Of a DNA stretch of 64,000 nucleotides, positions 42,205-50,157 are shown in pieces. How positions within the stretch are numbered: position 1 is the stretch's first letter; each line of letters begins with the position of its first letter. Location: contig CARJLX010000001.1 in the NCBI GenBank assembly GCA_949001935.1, positions 62,001-126,000 of the forward strand. Direction: 5' to 3'. The position numbers and the translations under genes are program-made. The notes beneath the pieces are model-generated. The model had not been told where the DNA came from. It did not search any database and saw nothing but the letters and a program-made list of their open reading frames with translations. The DNA comes from an uncultured Eubacteriales bacterium. GTDB taxonomy: Bacteria > Bacillota > Clostridia > Christensenellales > UBA1242.

Positions 42205-44304
42205 TTAAGCCACAACAGCGAGTCCTACTTGGAACTTGTAGTTTTTGGTTGCATAGTCGGATGCAGTCGTCACTTTTACAACCTCAAAAGCAACTTCAAA
42301 GAAATCGCAACCATCACTGCCAGAGAACTTTTCTGGATTTAAAGTTCCATAAGTGTAGGTGGTTTTATCTTCCTCGTTGAAACCATTTTGCATAGTGTAG
42401 TAATTGCGTCTGTCGTTGTTTCCTGTTAAAGGAAGTGCTGTGCCAATGCTTACAAGTCCGTTATACTCTTCTATAGATTGAAGTATACCATTGCCGATAT
42501 CAGTAGTAAATTCACTGCAAGTGATACCTCTTGCTTTGCCATTTATGTCGTCCGAATTTATGCCATAAAGCATTGCGGTATTGTTTTTAGAGCCATAAGA
42601 GAAACCAGTATCTTGAATTGTTATTTGCATAACCTCGTATTTATTTGTGCCTTGTTTGAGATAGGCAGGTCGATATAAATTGTCCTCTTTTGTGTAGTGA
42701 TTCATGTGGATATTGATTGTGATAGACTCGTTGCCAACAATGTCGTCGCTACCTTTGTAGTTGAACATTAATCTAATATTCGAGAATTGGAATTTTTTTC
42801 TAAACATAAGTGCAAAACTTTGATATTCAAGTTCTGGCAGATTTGCAAACTCATTGCCTTTGTCGGCAGAGATAAAGAAATCGTTTCCAAAATAATCTAT
42901 AACTTCACTTGCAAGATATCTGTCGTTGATAGTAGGAGCATTTTCGTCTTCGCCCTCTTCTGGATTTTGACCGATTGAAACGAGAGTTGTGCATATGTCG
43001 ATAATTGCATCAATGTTTTCTTCATAGTGTCTATCAATATCAGTCACTTTGACTGGTGTTGAAACTTCAACTTCAGGTTGAGGTGTTGTTTGAGGATTGC
43101 CGTTTTTATCGCAATAAACTTTGGTTGTTGTGGAGCCTGATGTTTCCTCATAATAATATTGTGTTGAGGTAGTTGTGATTTCGTTGATAGTAAACGAATT
43201 GTCGCTGTTTTCGCCAATAATGTTTTGTAAAATCCAATTTTTAAGACGAATTTGTTGACGATCAGTTATGCCGACATAAGAGCCAACTTTTTTGAAAACA
43301 TCTTGAATAGTTTCAAGTGCAATATCTACAGATGATTTTTCGTCGGTTGCAGGATAGCCGGCAATTTCGACTAATGGAGTGCCATCACTTTTTAAACGAA
43401 CTTCCATACTGTTTGGAGTTAAATCCAAGTTGAAACAATAAATTGCATATTCAAGTGCTTTTACATAATCACTGTAATTTAAAAATTGTAGTTGTTTTTC
43501 TTCGTATTCAGTTCCAAGATAAATTTTTGAATAGTTGTTTTGATAGTTTGTTGCGTTATAAATGGTAGAAAATTCTCTATAAATGTCTTGCTTATCAGTA
43601 AAACTATTATCAGGATCAAAAGCGGGGGCAATAACACTTATATTTTCAGTTGTAAGGGCTTCGGCAGGTTTACCTTCGGTGTCGTAAGCATAGTAGGAAT
43701 ATTCATAATTATTTATATTTGTGTCAAAACTCCAATTCCAAGACTTTTGAGTTGACGCTCTAACAACATAACTATTACTTTTTGGAGAAGGCGAACCTTG
43801 TGAGAAAGAGCCATCAGCATTTTTTGTTAATTTTACTTCTTGACTTATATTATTTCCGTAAGAAGAAATTTGATATCTTATACTATCATAGAAGCCATTT
43901 AATTTATCATCAGTGTCTGGAATTATGTTTTCAAGAATAGTTCCATCATTCAAAGTAATTTCAATTTTTTGAGTGGTAGCGTATGTTCTGGTCAAAGAGT
44001 TTAAAATCCACCAAGCATATTGACCATAATAGTATTCATTTCCTTGGCCTATGTAATCTTCATCTTCCCAGCCATAACTCTCAGGGCGATATAAAACTTT
44101 TGTGCCGTAAAGAGGAACAGATTGAGAAAGCAGGCGTTGTTCCAAAAATTCTTCATAACTTATCTCACCATTTTCATAGCGGTCTTTTAAGGTAGAAGAG
44201 TAGTTTGAGTCATTACCAGAGCATCCAACTCCAAGCACACCAAAAATGCACACGAGAAGTGAGCAAAGAATTTTTGATAATCTACCTTTGTTTTTCTTTT
44301 TCAT
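42205..44304 (-). CDS. Large lipoprotein of unknown function, 699 aa
   Basis: The N-terminus is a lipoprotein signal peptide (basic KKKNKGR, hydrophobic core, lipobox LGVGC). The rest is a 670-residue extracellular protein, rich in Tyr, Asn, Thr and Ser, with a low-complexity Thr/Tyr/Glu segment (ITTTSTQYYYEETSGSTTTK) and no recognised domain. It is transcribed with no visible ribosome binding site. The ATG lies 6 nt after TACAAT, so a leaderless mRNA is predicted. Its neighbour at 44376 is another lipoprotein with its own promoter. Confidence 0.75.
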   Translation of the reverse strand: MKKKNKGRLSKILCSLLVCIFGVLGVGCSGNDSNYSSTLKDRYENGEISYEEFLEQRLLSQSVPLYGTKVLYRPESYGWEDEDYIGQGNEYYYGQYAWWILNSLTRTYATTQKIEITLNDGTILENIIPDTDDKLNGFYDSIRYQISSYGNNISQEVKLTKNADGSFSQGSPSPKSNSYVVRASTQKSWNWSFDTNINNYEYSYYAYDTEGKPAEALTTENISVIAPAFDPDNSFTDKQDIYREFSTIYNATNYQNNYSKIYLGTEYEEKQLQFLNYSDYVKALEYAIYCFNLDLTPNSMEVRLKSDGTPLVEIAGYPATDEKSSVDIALETIQDVFKKVGSYVGITDRQQIRLKNWILQNIIGENSDNSFTINEITTTSTQYYYEETSGSTTTKVYCDKNGNPQTTPQPEVEVSTPVKVTDIDRHYEENIDAIIDICTTLVSIGQNPEEGEDENAPTINDRYLASEVIDYFGNDFFISADKGNEFANLPELEYQSFALMFRKKFQFSNIRLMFNYKGSDDIVGNESITINIHMNHYTKEDNLYRPAYLKQGTNKYEVMQITIQDTGFSYGSKNNTAMLYGINSDDINGKARGITCSEFTTDIGNGILQSIEEYNGLVSIGTALPLTGNNDRRNYYTMQNGFNEEDKTTYTYGTLNPEKFSGSDGCDFFEVAFEVVKVTTASDYATKNYKFQVGLAVVA

Positions 44305-44310
44305 AACAAT

Positions 44311-44339
44311 ATTGTATACTATTTTTAAAAATAAATCAA
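44311..44339 (-). promoter_or_regulatory. Promoter giving a leaderless lipoprotein mRNA
   Basis: On the minus strand: TTGATT (44339-44334), 17-nt spacer, TACAAT (44316-44311), then ATTGTT and the ATG. The predicted transcription start coincides with the start codon. Confidence 0.7.
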
Positions 44340-44351
44340 TTATATTAAATA

Positions 44352-44377
44352 AAAAAGTAGGATACTTCCTACTTTTT
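44352..44377. terminator. Terminator between the two lipoprotein genes
   Basis: AAAAAGTAGGA (44352-44362), loop TACT, TCCTACTTTTT (44367-44377). It overlaps the stop codon of the upstream (leftward) gene. Confidence 0.85.
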
Positions 44378-45803
44378 AAATATTTTGTTCTTTTTCTTGT
44401 ATTTGAACTGCTAAGAATTCTTTATCACCTTCATAAACATTGTAAGTTTTTAAAACCTGTGAATAAGTGTCTTTTGAAGGCTCTTTTCCTAAAAAGTTTT
44501 CTTTTGCAACTTGAAGTTTAGTTAATGTAGAATTTGATCTATTTATTTTTAAATTATATTCATAAATAACATTGTCTTTTACCATAACAATAGTATGAGG
44601 ATCTTGGCCAAGAGTACTTAAACCATACCAACCAGTCCAATCTGCTTTTTTATAATCGTCTTTTAATGTTTGGGTTTTAAGAATCTGCACTAGTTCTTGT
44701 TCTTTTTCTTCATTACCTATACAAAACGAATATTTTTCTATGCATGAAGTAGTTTGTAAATCATAATTTAAGTTTTGTTTATAAATATCTTCATAGGTGA
44801 TATCTTTTTGTGTTGGAATAGTTAATTCTACCCATTTAAGAAATATATCTTGCGTGTCAGTTCTTTGTAAAGTATAAACAGCACCAATAGTATCAACTAC
44901 CGAAGAGTTTTCTGACTTAGTTAAGTAAACACTAAAAACATCTTGCAATTCTGATTTTTTTGTTGCTTTGTGACAAATATTCTCAACATGTGGTCGCATT
45001 GCTTGTTTCACTGCTTCAATATTCTCAGCAGTGATTTTAAATTCTTCTTCAACTGGAGGTTGTTCTTGTGTGTTGTTTACATAAGAGGAAGGAAGGTTAA
45101 CAGGTGAGTTATTAACATTATAAACAGCCATTGTTTGATTTGGTGTTGTCAAAACAAGTGAGTTATCTTTTGTGTTATATTGGCAAGAAACATTTAATTT
45201 TGATGAACTAACATCTGTTTTTCCATTCAAAGTGATTTGATTATTTTCTTGTTTTGCAGAAGTCCATTCAACCTCTCCAAGAGTTTCACAAAGTGAAGAT
45301 TTAAGTGTTTGAGCGGTGAAGTTTTGAGTAGAAAAATTTTTATGCCATTCATTATTTTGAAGGGTGTATTCAAAAGCCTGACCTTCGGTGGTGTCAACAT
45401 AAGTTATTTCTTGATTTTCTGTTAATTTAACTTTACTATCTTCAATTTCAAATATTTTTGCATTATTTCCATTAGTTGTATCAACAGAAGAAGTTAAACT
45501 TTTTGCTTTCACGATATTTGAAACGATTTTGTTATATTCGCCTGTTGCAGTTTCAAGAAGAATTTTATCTTTATCTTCAGTTGTTGGTTTATCTGGTTCA
45601 ATTGGCTCAACAGGTGTTGGTGGATTTGGATTTACTGGTTTAGATGGCACATCTTTACAACTTGTAAACAGGGTTGCACCAAGTGCCAATGTTGCAGCAA
45701 GTCCCAACGCACCAAGAACTTTCATAACCTTTTTAAATCTTTTACCAACAGGTGCTTTATATGTATTTTCTTGTTTTACAATTTCATTAAATTTGTTTTT
45801 CAC
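44376..45803 (-). CDS. Lipoprotein of unknown function, 475 aa
   Basis: It starts at GTG (45803) because GGAGGG lies 5 nt upstream; an earlier in-frame ATG would contain that site. A basic N-terminal segment of about 28 residues precedes the hydrophobic core and lipobox LFTSC. A proline-rich spacer follows (KPVNPNPPTPVEPIEPDKPT), then a large secreted part with no recognised domain. The long positively charged N-region before the signal peptide is unusual. The promoter (TTGCAA, 17 nt, TAAAAT) is about 30 nt upstream. Confidence 0.75.
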   Translation of the reverse strand: MKNKFNEIVKQENTYKAPVGKRFKKVMKVLGALGLAATLALGATLFTSCKDVPSKPVNPNPPTPVEPIEPDKPTTEDKDKILLETATGEYNKIVSNIVKAKSLTSSVDTTNGNNAKIFEIEDSKVKLTENQEITYVDTTEGQAFEYTLQNNEWHKNFSTQNFTAQTLKSSLCETLGEVEWTSAKQENNQITLNGKTDVSSSKLNVSCQYNTKDNSLVLTTPNQTMAVYNVNNSPVNLPSSYVNNTQEQPPVEEEFKITAENIEAVKQAMRPHVENICHKATKKSELQDVFSVYLTKSENSSVVDTIGAVYTLQRTDTQDIFLKWVELTIPTQKDITYEDIYKQNLNYDLQTTSCIEKYSFCIGNEEKEQELVQILKTQTLKDDYKKADWTGWYGLSTLGQDPHTIVMVKDNVIYEYNLKINRSNSTLTKLQVAKENFLGKEPSKDTYSQVLKTYNVYEGDKEFLAVQIQEKEQNI

Positions 45804-45903
45804 AATTTCCCTCCATTTATAGATATATTTTATCATAAAAACAGCATTTTTGCAATAGTTTTTTAAGTAATTATTTTTTAATTTAGTTAAAATAATTGTC
45901 TAC

Positions 45904-45932
45904 TTGACTAATTCGACATTTTTTGATACAAT
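45904..45932 (+). promoter_or_regulatory. Promoter of comEC
   Basis: TTGACT (45904-45909), 17-nt spacer, TACAAT (45927-45932) with TG extension. The spacer contains TTCGACA (45912-45918), the complement of the Spo0A-box core TGTCGAA. Confidence 0.72.
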
Positions 45933-45945
45933 TTAGGCGATATTT

Positions 45946-48093
45946 ATGGAAGAATGTGTTAAGGCTAGTAAAGAGGCGGGCAAGAAAAAGAAGAAGATTA
46001 TTCATTTGAGATATCTATTCTATGCTTTTTTGGCATTTCTTTTAGGTTTAACTCTTGCTAGAAGTTTATATGCAGGCGAGGCTTTATATATCGCAATTAC
46101 TATAGTAATTTTAATAAGCGTTTTGATTGGGCTTTGTTTAACTAAGCGTTTTGCTATGTTAATTATTATATTTTCGCTATTTTTTGTTGGGAATGGTTTA
46201 TATTTTTGGGGTTATTCTTCTTTTATCGGTCAAACTTACGAGGGGAATGTTGCCGTGGTTGGTCGGGTTAGCGATCGCATTGATGATCATGGAGATTATC
46301 TTTCTTTAAAATTGGACAATGTGACAATCAATGGCAAGAGTGAGAGAAATATTTGGCTTGGAGTTGAATTAAATGGTAAAAGCATCAAAAATGGTGATAT
46401 TTTAGCCTTTGAAACCAACATTGAGCATGTTAAGCTTTACGAGTTTGGTAAGTTTAATTTTACATATTATCGTATGAACACGCCTTACAGGGCTAGCGTT
46501 GATTTAGATGAGGTTGTTATCAGTGAGGGTGGTTTGCGTTATGACGAGAGTATCAGGGCAGATGCCTACAAGCTTCTTCAAGCCAGTATGGGTGAAGAAA
46601 ATGCTAATATTTGTTTTGCCGTTCTATTTGGCGACAAAAGTTTTGTTGATGGTGACACCAAAGATTTATACAACAATGTTGGAATTATTCATATTTTAAC
46701 GGTATCTGGCTTACATGTTGGATTTTTAGTTGCCTTATTATACTTTTTGCTTAAAAAAGTTAACAAATATATAAGATTTTCGGTACTTTTTGCGGTTTTA
46801 TTGCTTTATAACATTCTTTGTGGCTTTACTCCTTCTGTGCTTCGAGCCTCAATTATGGCTTTAGTACTTTTGATATCTAAGTTGAGTGGCAGGGAGTACG
46901 ACAGTTTAAGTTCGCTTTCACTAGCTGGGTTTTTGATTATTCTGCCTCAGCCTTTGGTCGCTTTGGATACAGGTTTTTTAATGAGTTTTTTCAGTGTTGC
47001 GGGCATTTTCCTATTAAATAAACGAATTTTTAAGCTTTTATCTAAAGTTATTCCAGAAAAGATTGCAACTTATATTGCTATTTCAATTTCTGCTCAAATT
47101 GGAATTACTCCTTTTGTTGCAAGTTTCTTTTCAACCTATAATTTTCTTGCTGTTTTTGCAAATCTATTTATTCTTCCTGTTTTTGGCTTCTTATTCCCTC
47201 TACTTTTTGTGTCGTTTGTTATTGGACTTGTTCTGCCATTTATGAAATTTCTATTTCACATTATAGACTGGGGATTTGAAGTTATAAACTACATTGCATA
47301 TATTTTTGGTTCAAGTTCGCTTAAAGTTGACCTCAAACCTCTCCCTATTGTATTTAATATTTTACTTTCGCTTGCCATGTTTGTTGTTAGTTATTTTCTT
47401 ATGGTGGAAAGCGTGGTTAGGTGGGCTTTACTTGCCTCTATCGTGTTTGCCTCTTGCATAACTTTTGTCGTTACTGATGGTGGAAATCGAGAGAAGAACT
47501 TTATGGAGTACACCGATTATCCGGGAAGTGAGGTTGTTTACGCTGTTAACGAGCATGGAGAAAGTTTACTTGTTTGTCAATCGGCTGATGCGGGGTTTTA
47601 TGCAAATTATGCTCACCTTCGTGGTTTTAAAAGCTTGGATTACATTATCACTTTTGACAATGAGTTAAATGCCGACAATTTTGAAACTTTTGGAGTCAAG
47701 GCGGTGGCTTACCCAGACAGAATTCTATATAACAAAGAAGGCTATGAAATAGAGAAGGAAAGCAAACATCAATTTGGTGGTTTTGAATTTAAATATAAAT
47801 TTATTGACGGATTGGTTGCGGGAGTTGAGTTTTCTGTTAATAATTTTGTAAATTTCTTTGCTAATGATTTGTATTTGAGTTATAATATTGTTGAAAGTTA
47901 TATTGATTATCTAGAAAGTTCTTCTTTTGCTTTTAATTTTTTGAATAAGAGCTATTTAGTTTATCCTGCTCAAGTTAAAGGTGAAAAGTTGTGCACATAT
48001 TCTAATGATTATATAAACAACTCACTTTATGTCTTTGGCAATATGAAGATAAATTTTGCGAAACAAAATTATACTTTGAGGTGCGTGGATTGA
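45946..48093 (+). CDS. comEC: ComEC/Rec2 DNA-uptake channel, with degenerate C-terminal domain
   Basis: ComEC is the membrane channel that passes transforming DNA into the cytoplasm. The 715-aa protein has two N-terminal helices, an OB-like soluble segment (NVAVVGRVSDRIDDHGDYLS) and the competence domain with HILTVSGLHVGFLVALLYFL and the helices that follow. The C-terminal part corresponds to the metallo-beta-lactamase-like domain, but HxHxDH is not visible (DYIITFDNELNADNFETFG stands in its place), so nuclease activity is unlikely. The leader is short. It overlaps holA by 4 nt, the usual comEC-holA order. Confidence 0.92.
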   Translation: MEECVKASKEAGKKKKKIIHLRYLFYAFLAFLLGLTLARSLYAGEALYIAITIVILISVLIGLCLTKRFAMLIIIFSLFFVGNGLYFWGYSSFIGQTYEGNVAVVGRVSDRIDDHGDYLSLKLDNVTINGKSERNIWLGVELNGKSIKNGDILAFETNIEHVKLYEFGKFNFTYYRMNTPYRASVDLDEVVISEGGLRYDESIRADAYKLLQASMGEENANICFAVLFGDKSFVDGDTKDLYNNVGIIHILTVSGLHVGFLVALLYFLLKKVNKYIRFSVLFAVLLLYNILCGFTPSVLRASIMALVLLISKLSGREYDSLSSLSLAGFLIILPQPLVALDTGFLMSFFSVAGIFLLNKRIFKLLSKVIPEKIATYIAISISAQIGITPFVASFFSTYNFLAVFANLFILPVFGFLFPLLFVSFVIGLVLPFMKFLFHIIDWGFEVINYIAYIFGSSSLKVDLKPLPIVFNILLSLAMFVVSYFLMVESVVRWALLASIVFASCITFVVTDGGNREKNFMEYTDYPGSEVVYAVNEHGESLLVCQSADAGFYANYAHLRGFKSLDYIITFDNELNADNFETFGVKAVAYPDRILYNKEGYEIEKESKHQFGGFEFKYKFIDGLVAGVEFSVNNFVNFFANDLYLSYNIVESYIDYLESSSFAFNFLNKSYLVYPAQVKGEKLCTYSNDYINNSLYVFGNMKINFAKQNYTLRCVD

Positions 48094-49034
48094 AAACATT
48101 AAAAAATAGACTAAAATCGTCTGTAAAAGTTTGTTATCTTCTTGAAGGGGACGACCTCTATCTTTTTGATAAGGCAATTTCTATGATAAAAAAAGCCTGC
48201 AATCTTGAACTTGAAGAATTCAACCTTTCTGTTTTTGATGACGAAAACTATTCTATGAAAGCAATTTTAGATGCCTGCGAAGTTATGCCTATGGTAGGCG
48301 ACAAAAAAGTTGTTTTATTAAAAAATATATCTAAAGTGACAGAAAGCGATAAAAAACTTCTAGAAAAATATCTAACTTCACCTCTAGAAAGTACTTGTCT
48401 AATAATAAGTGATTTTGACGGCAAATTTGCGTCAATAAAAACTAAAACTGAGTTTGTTGATTGCAAGCGTATGGATAGAAATCTTGCAACGGCTGTTATT
48501 GTTGCAGAATTATCCAAACAAGGCAAACAAATTAGCGGTGAGGCGGTTGCAACATTGTTAGATTATTGCAATAGTTATTTGACAGGGGTTATGAACGAAC
48601 TTGACAAACTTATAAATTATGACGCTAGCCAATCTCTTGTCACCAAAAAGGTTGTGGAAGAAGTGGTATCCAAAGCCACCGAATTTACAGTTTTTGAATT
48701 GACCGAAGCCTTAGGCAAAAAGGACAGCGACAAGGCTTTAGAACTTGTTAGTTTGATGGAAAAGGATATTTCCACGTTATCTTTAATAACCAATCATTTT
48801 AGGCGATTATTTTTTATCGCGATAAGTGACTCTAGCGACAGTGAACTTGCTTCTTTATTAGGTGTCAAGGAATATGCCATCACAAAGGCACGGGGGCAGG
48901 TTAAAAATTTTTCCAAGATGCAATTAAAAAAGATTTACTCTTTACTTGAAAAGGTGGATTATTTTATCAAGTCTGGGCAAATGCTTGCTTTAAATGCTTT
49001 ATATTATCTTGTTTTTTCTATTCTTTATATTTAA
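48090..49034 (+). CDS. holA: DNA polymerase III delta subunit
   Basis: The delta subunit opens the sliding clamp during loading. The 314-aa protein matches HolA: YLLEGDDLYLFDKAISMIKK at the N-terminus, LKNISKVTESDKKLLEKYL and the C-terminal collar (ALELVSLMEKDISTLSLITN, HFRRLF). The start is taken as TTG at 48090, overlapping the comEC stop (TTGA) with GAGGTG upstream; a GTG at 48081 is the alternative. Confidence 0.93.
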   Translation: MKTLKNRLKSSVKVCYLLEGDDLYLFDKAISMIKKACNLELEEFNLSVFDDENYSMKAILDACEVMPMVGDKKVVLLKNISKVTESDKKLLEKYLTSPLESTCLIISDFDGKFASIKTKTEFVDCKRMDRNLATAVIVAELSKQGKQISGEAVATLLDYCNSYLTGVMNELDKLINYDASQSLVTKKVVEEVVSKATEFTVFELTEALGKKDSDKALELVSLMEKDISTLSLITNHFRRLFFIAISDSSDSELASLLGVKEYAITKARGQVKNFSKMQLKKIYSLLEKVDYFIKSGQMLALNALYYLVFSILYI

Positions 49035-49036
49035 TT

Positions 49037-49061
49037 TTTCTTTTCTTTTAAAGAAAAGAAA
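49037..49061. repeat. Intergenic palindrome family, copy at 49.0 kb (perfect)
   Basis: Perfect 12+1+12: TTTCTTTTCTTT, T, and complement, then CAAAAGAAA. It begins 3 nt after the holA stop. Confidence 0.85.
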
Positions 49062-49075
49062 CAAAAGAAATCTAA

Positions 49076-49119
49076 ATCAAACAAAAAGCTGAGAAAATTT
49101 TCTCAGTTTTTTGTTTGAT
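49076..49119. terminator. Bidirectional terminator after holA
   Basis: CTGAGAAAA (49089-49097) with TTTTCTCAG (49098-49106), flanked by AAACAAAAAG and TTTTTTGTTT, which extend the stem. Confidence 0.82.
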
Positions 49120-49121
49120 TA

Positions 49122-49331
49122 TTATTCTTCTCTTCCTAATAAATAATCTGTTGTCACTTTATAAAAATCGGCTAGTTTACACAACATTTCTAATGATGGT
49201 TCTCTATCACCTGTTTCATATTTGCCGTAAGTTGATCTTGAAATATTCAAAAAATCAGCAACATCTTGTTGCGAATATTCATTCTCTTTTCTAAGTTCTT
49301 TCAATATTCTTGAAATTTTCAATAAAATCAT
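49122..49331 (-). CDS. XRE-family HTH regulator, 69 aa
   Basis: A Cro/CI-type single domain: LKELRKENEYSQQDVADFLN followed by ISRSTYGKYETGDREPS, ending DYLLGREE. The start at 49331 (MILLKISRIL) aligns with the domain; an upstream in-frame ATG adds 22 residues across the promoter. It is divergent from the HTH gene at 49410. It resembles regulators such as those near 13 kb but is not part of that cluster. Confidence 0.83.
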   Translation of the reverse strand: MILLKISRILKELRKENEYSQQDVADFLNISRSTYGKYETGDREPSLEMLCKLADFYKVTTDYLLGREE

Positions 49332-49409
49332 ACCTAATTTATTGACATTGTACCAAACAAGTGCTAAACTAAACTCAATTGCGACACTTCGCCACAAAAG
49401 GAGATTGAT

Positions 49410-49646
49410 TTGGAAATACTTAATTTAGGAAAAAATTTACGAAGAATTTTAAAGCAAAGAAAGTTGGTAGTTCGTGAATTTTCCGAATTGAGCGGTGTAA
49501 GTACTCAAACGATTGATAATATTTTAAATTATCGTAGAAATGATTACAGGCTTAGTACAGTTATTTCAATTTCTAATGCGTTGGGTGTCGATATAGATGA
49601 TTTATTGGAAAGAAAAAAAGAATTTATTCGTAAAAAATCTAATTGA
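49410..49646 (+). CDS. XRE-family HTH regulator, 78 aa
   Basis: A single-domain HTH: LRRILKQRKLVVREFSELSG followed by VSTQTIDNILNYRRNDYRLS. It starts at TTG with AAAGGAG (49397-49403) 6 nt upstream. It is transcribed divergently from the neighbouring XRE gene, with only 78 nt between them; the two may cross-regulate. Confidence 0.82.
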   Translation: MEILNLGKNLRRILKQRKLVVREFSELSGVSTQTIDNILNYRRNDYRLSTVISISNALGVDIDDLLERKKEFIRKKSN

Positions 49647-49698
49647 CAAATTTTGCTAAAAAGACACGCAATTCGACAAAATTGACGAGTTTATTCTT

Positions 49699-49726
49699 TT
49701 GATATATTTTCTCTTTGGTGTATACT
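49699..49726 (+). promoter_or_regulatory. Promoter of the 108-aa gene
   Basis: TTGATA (49699-49704), 16-nt spacer, TATACT (49721-49726). Confidence 0.6.
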
Positions 49727-49781
49727 CGCTCTTGTCACTATTATTATGTGATTATTTTTATTAAAGGAGAAAAATTTTGTC

Positions 49782-50108
49782 ATGAAAAACGATATGCTAA
49801 AAACTCTTGCATTACGAGCTAAAAACAGATTAATTTGCAAAAACAATTCAGGTAAGCCTATTCCTGAAAAGAACGATTTCCGCATTAAAATCATCAAGAG
49901 CGGTGATGAGGTTTTTTATGACAAGGTTAAAACTCTGCTTGAGCGTGAAGAAAGTGTTCTAAATCCTATCAAGGAACTTATGGACGAGCGTGCATATTCT
50001 AATATGTCAACTATGGAAAGAGAAAAATATCTTCTCGAAACGGTTGATAAATTTACTAGGGTTAAAAGCAAGATTGAATATGAAAAAGAATTGAAGGTTG
50101 TTTATTAA
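49782..50108 (+). CDS. Hypothetical protein, 108 aa
   Basis: A small soluble, lysine/glutamate-rich protein with no recognised domain (LKTLALRAKNRLICKNNSGK at the N-terminus; NMSTMEREKYLLETVDKFTR toward the C-terminus). An AAAGGAG site precedes the ATG, and a promoter lies about 55 nt upstream. It is just before pcrA, which has its own promoter. Confidence 0.7.
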   Translation: MKNDMLKTLALRAKNRLICKNNSGKPIPEKNDFRIKIIKSGDEVFYDKVKTLLEREESVLNPIKELMDERAYSNMSTMEREKYLLETVDKFTRVKSKIEYEKELKVVY

Positions 50109-50122
50109 ACCTTCAATTTTGT

Positions 50123-50151
50123 TTGGTTTTTATATTCTTTTTTGATACAAT
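50123..50151 (+). promoter_or_regulatory. Promoter giving a leaderless pcrA mRNA
   Basis: TTGGTT (50123-50128), 17-nt spacer, TACAAT (50146-50151) with TG extension. The ATG follows after only AGTTCC. Confidence 0.68.
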
Positions 50152-50157
50152 AGTTCC

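Noticed and set aside
44246..44521. 91-aa plus-strand frame across the start of the 699-aa lipoprotein gene
   Set aside because: It runs antisense through a signal peptide and a terminator, with no ribosome binding site.
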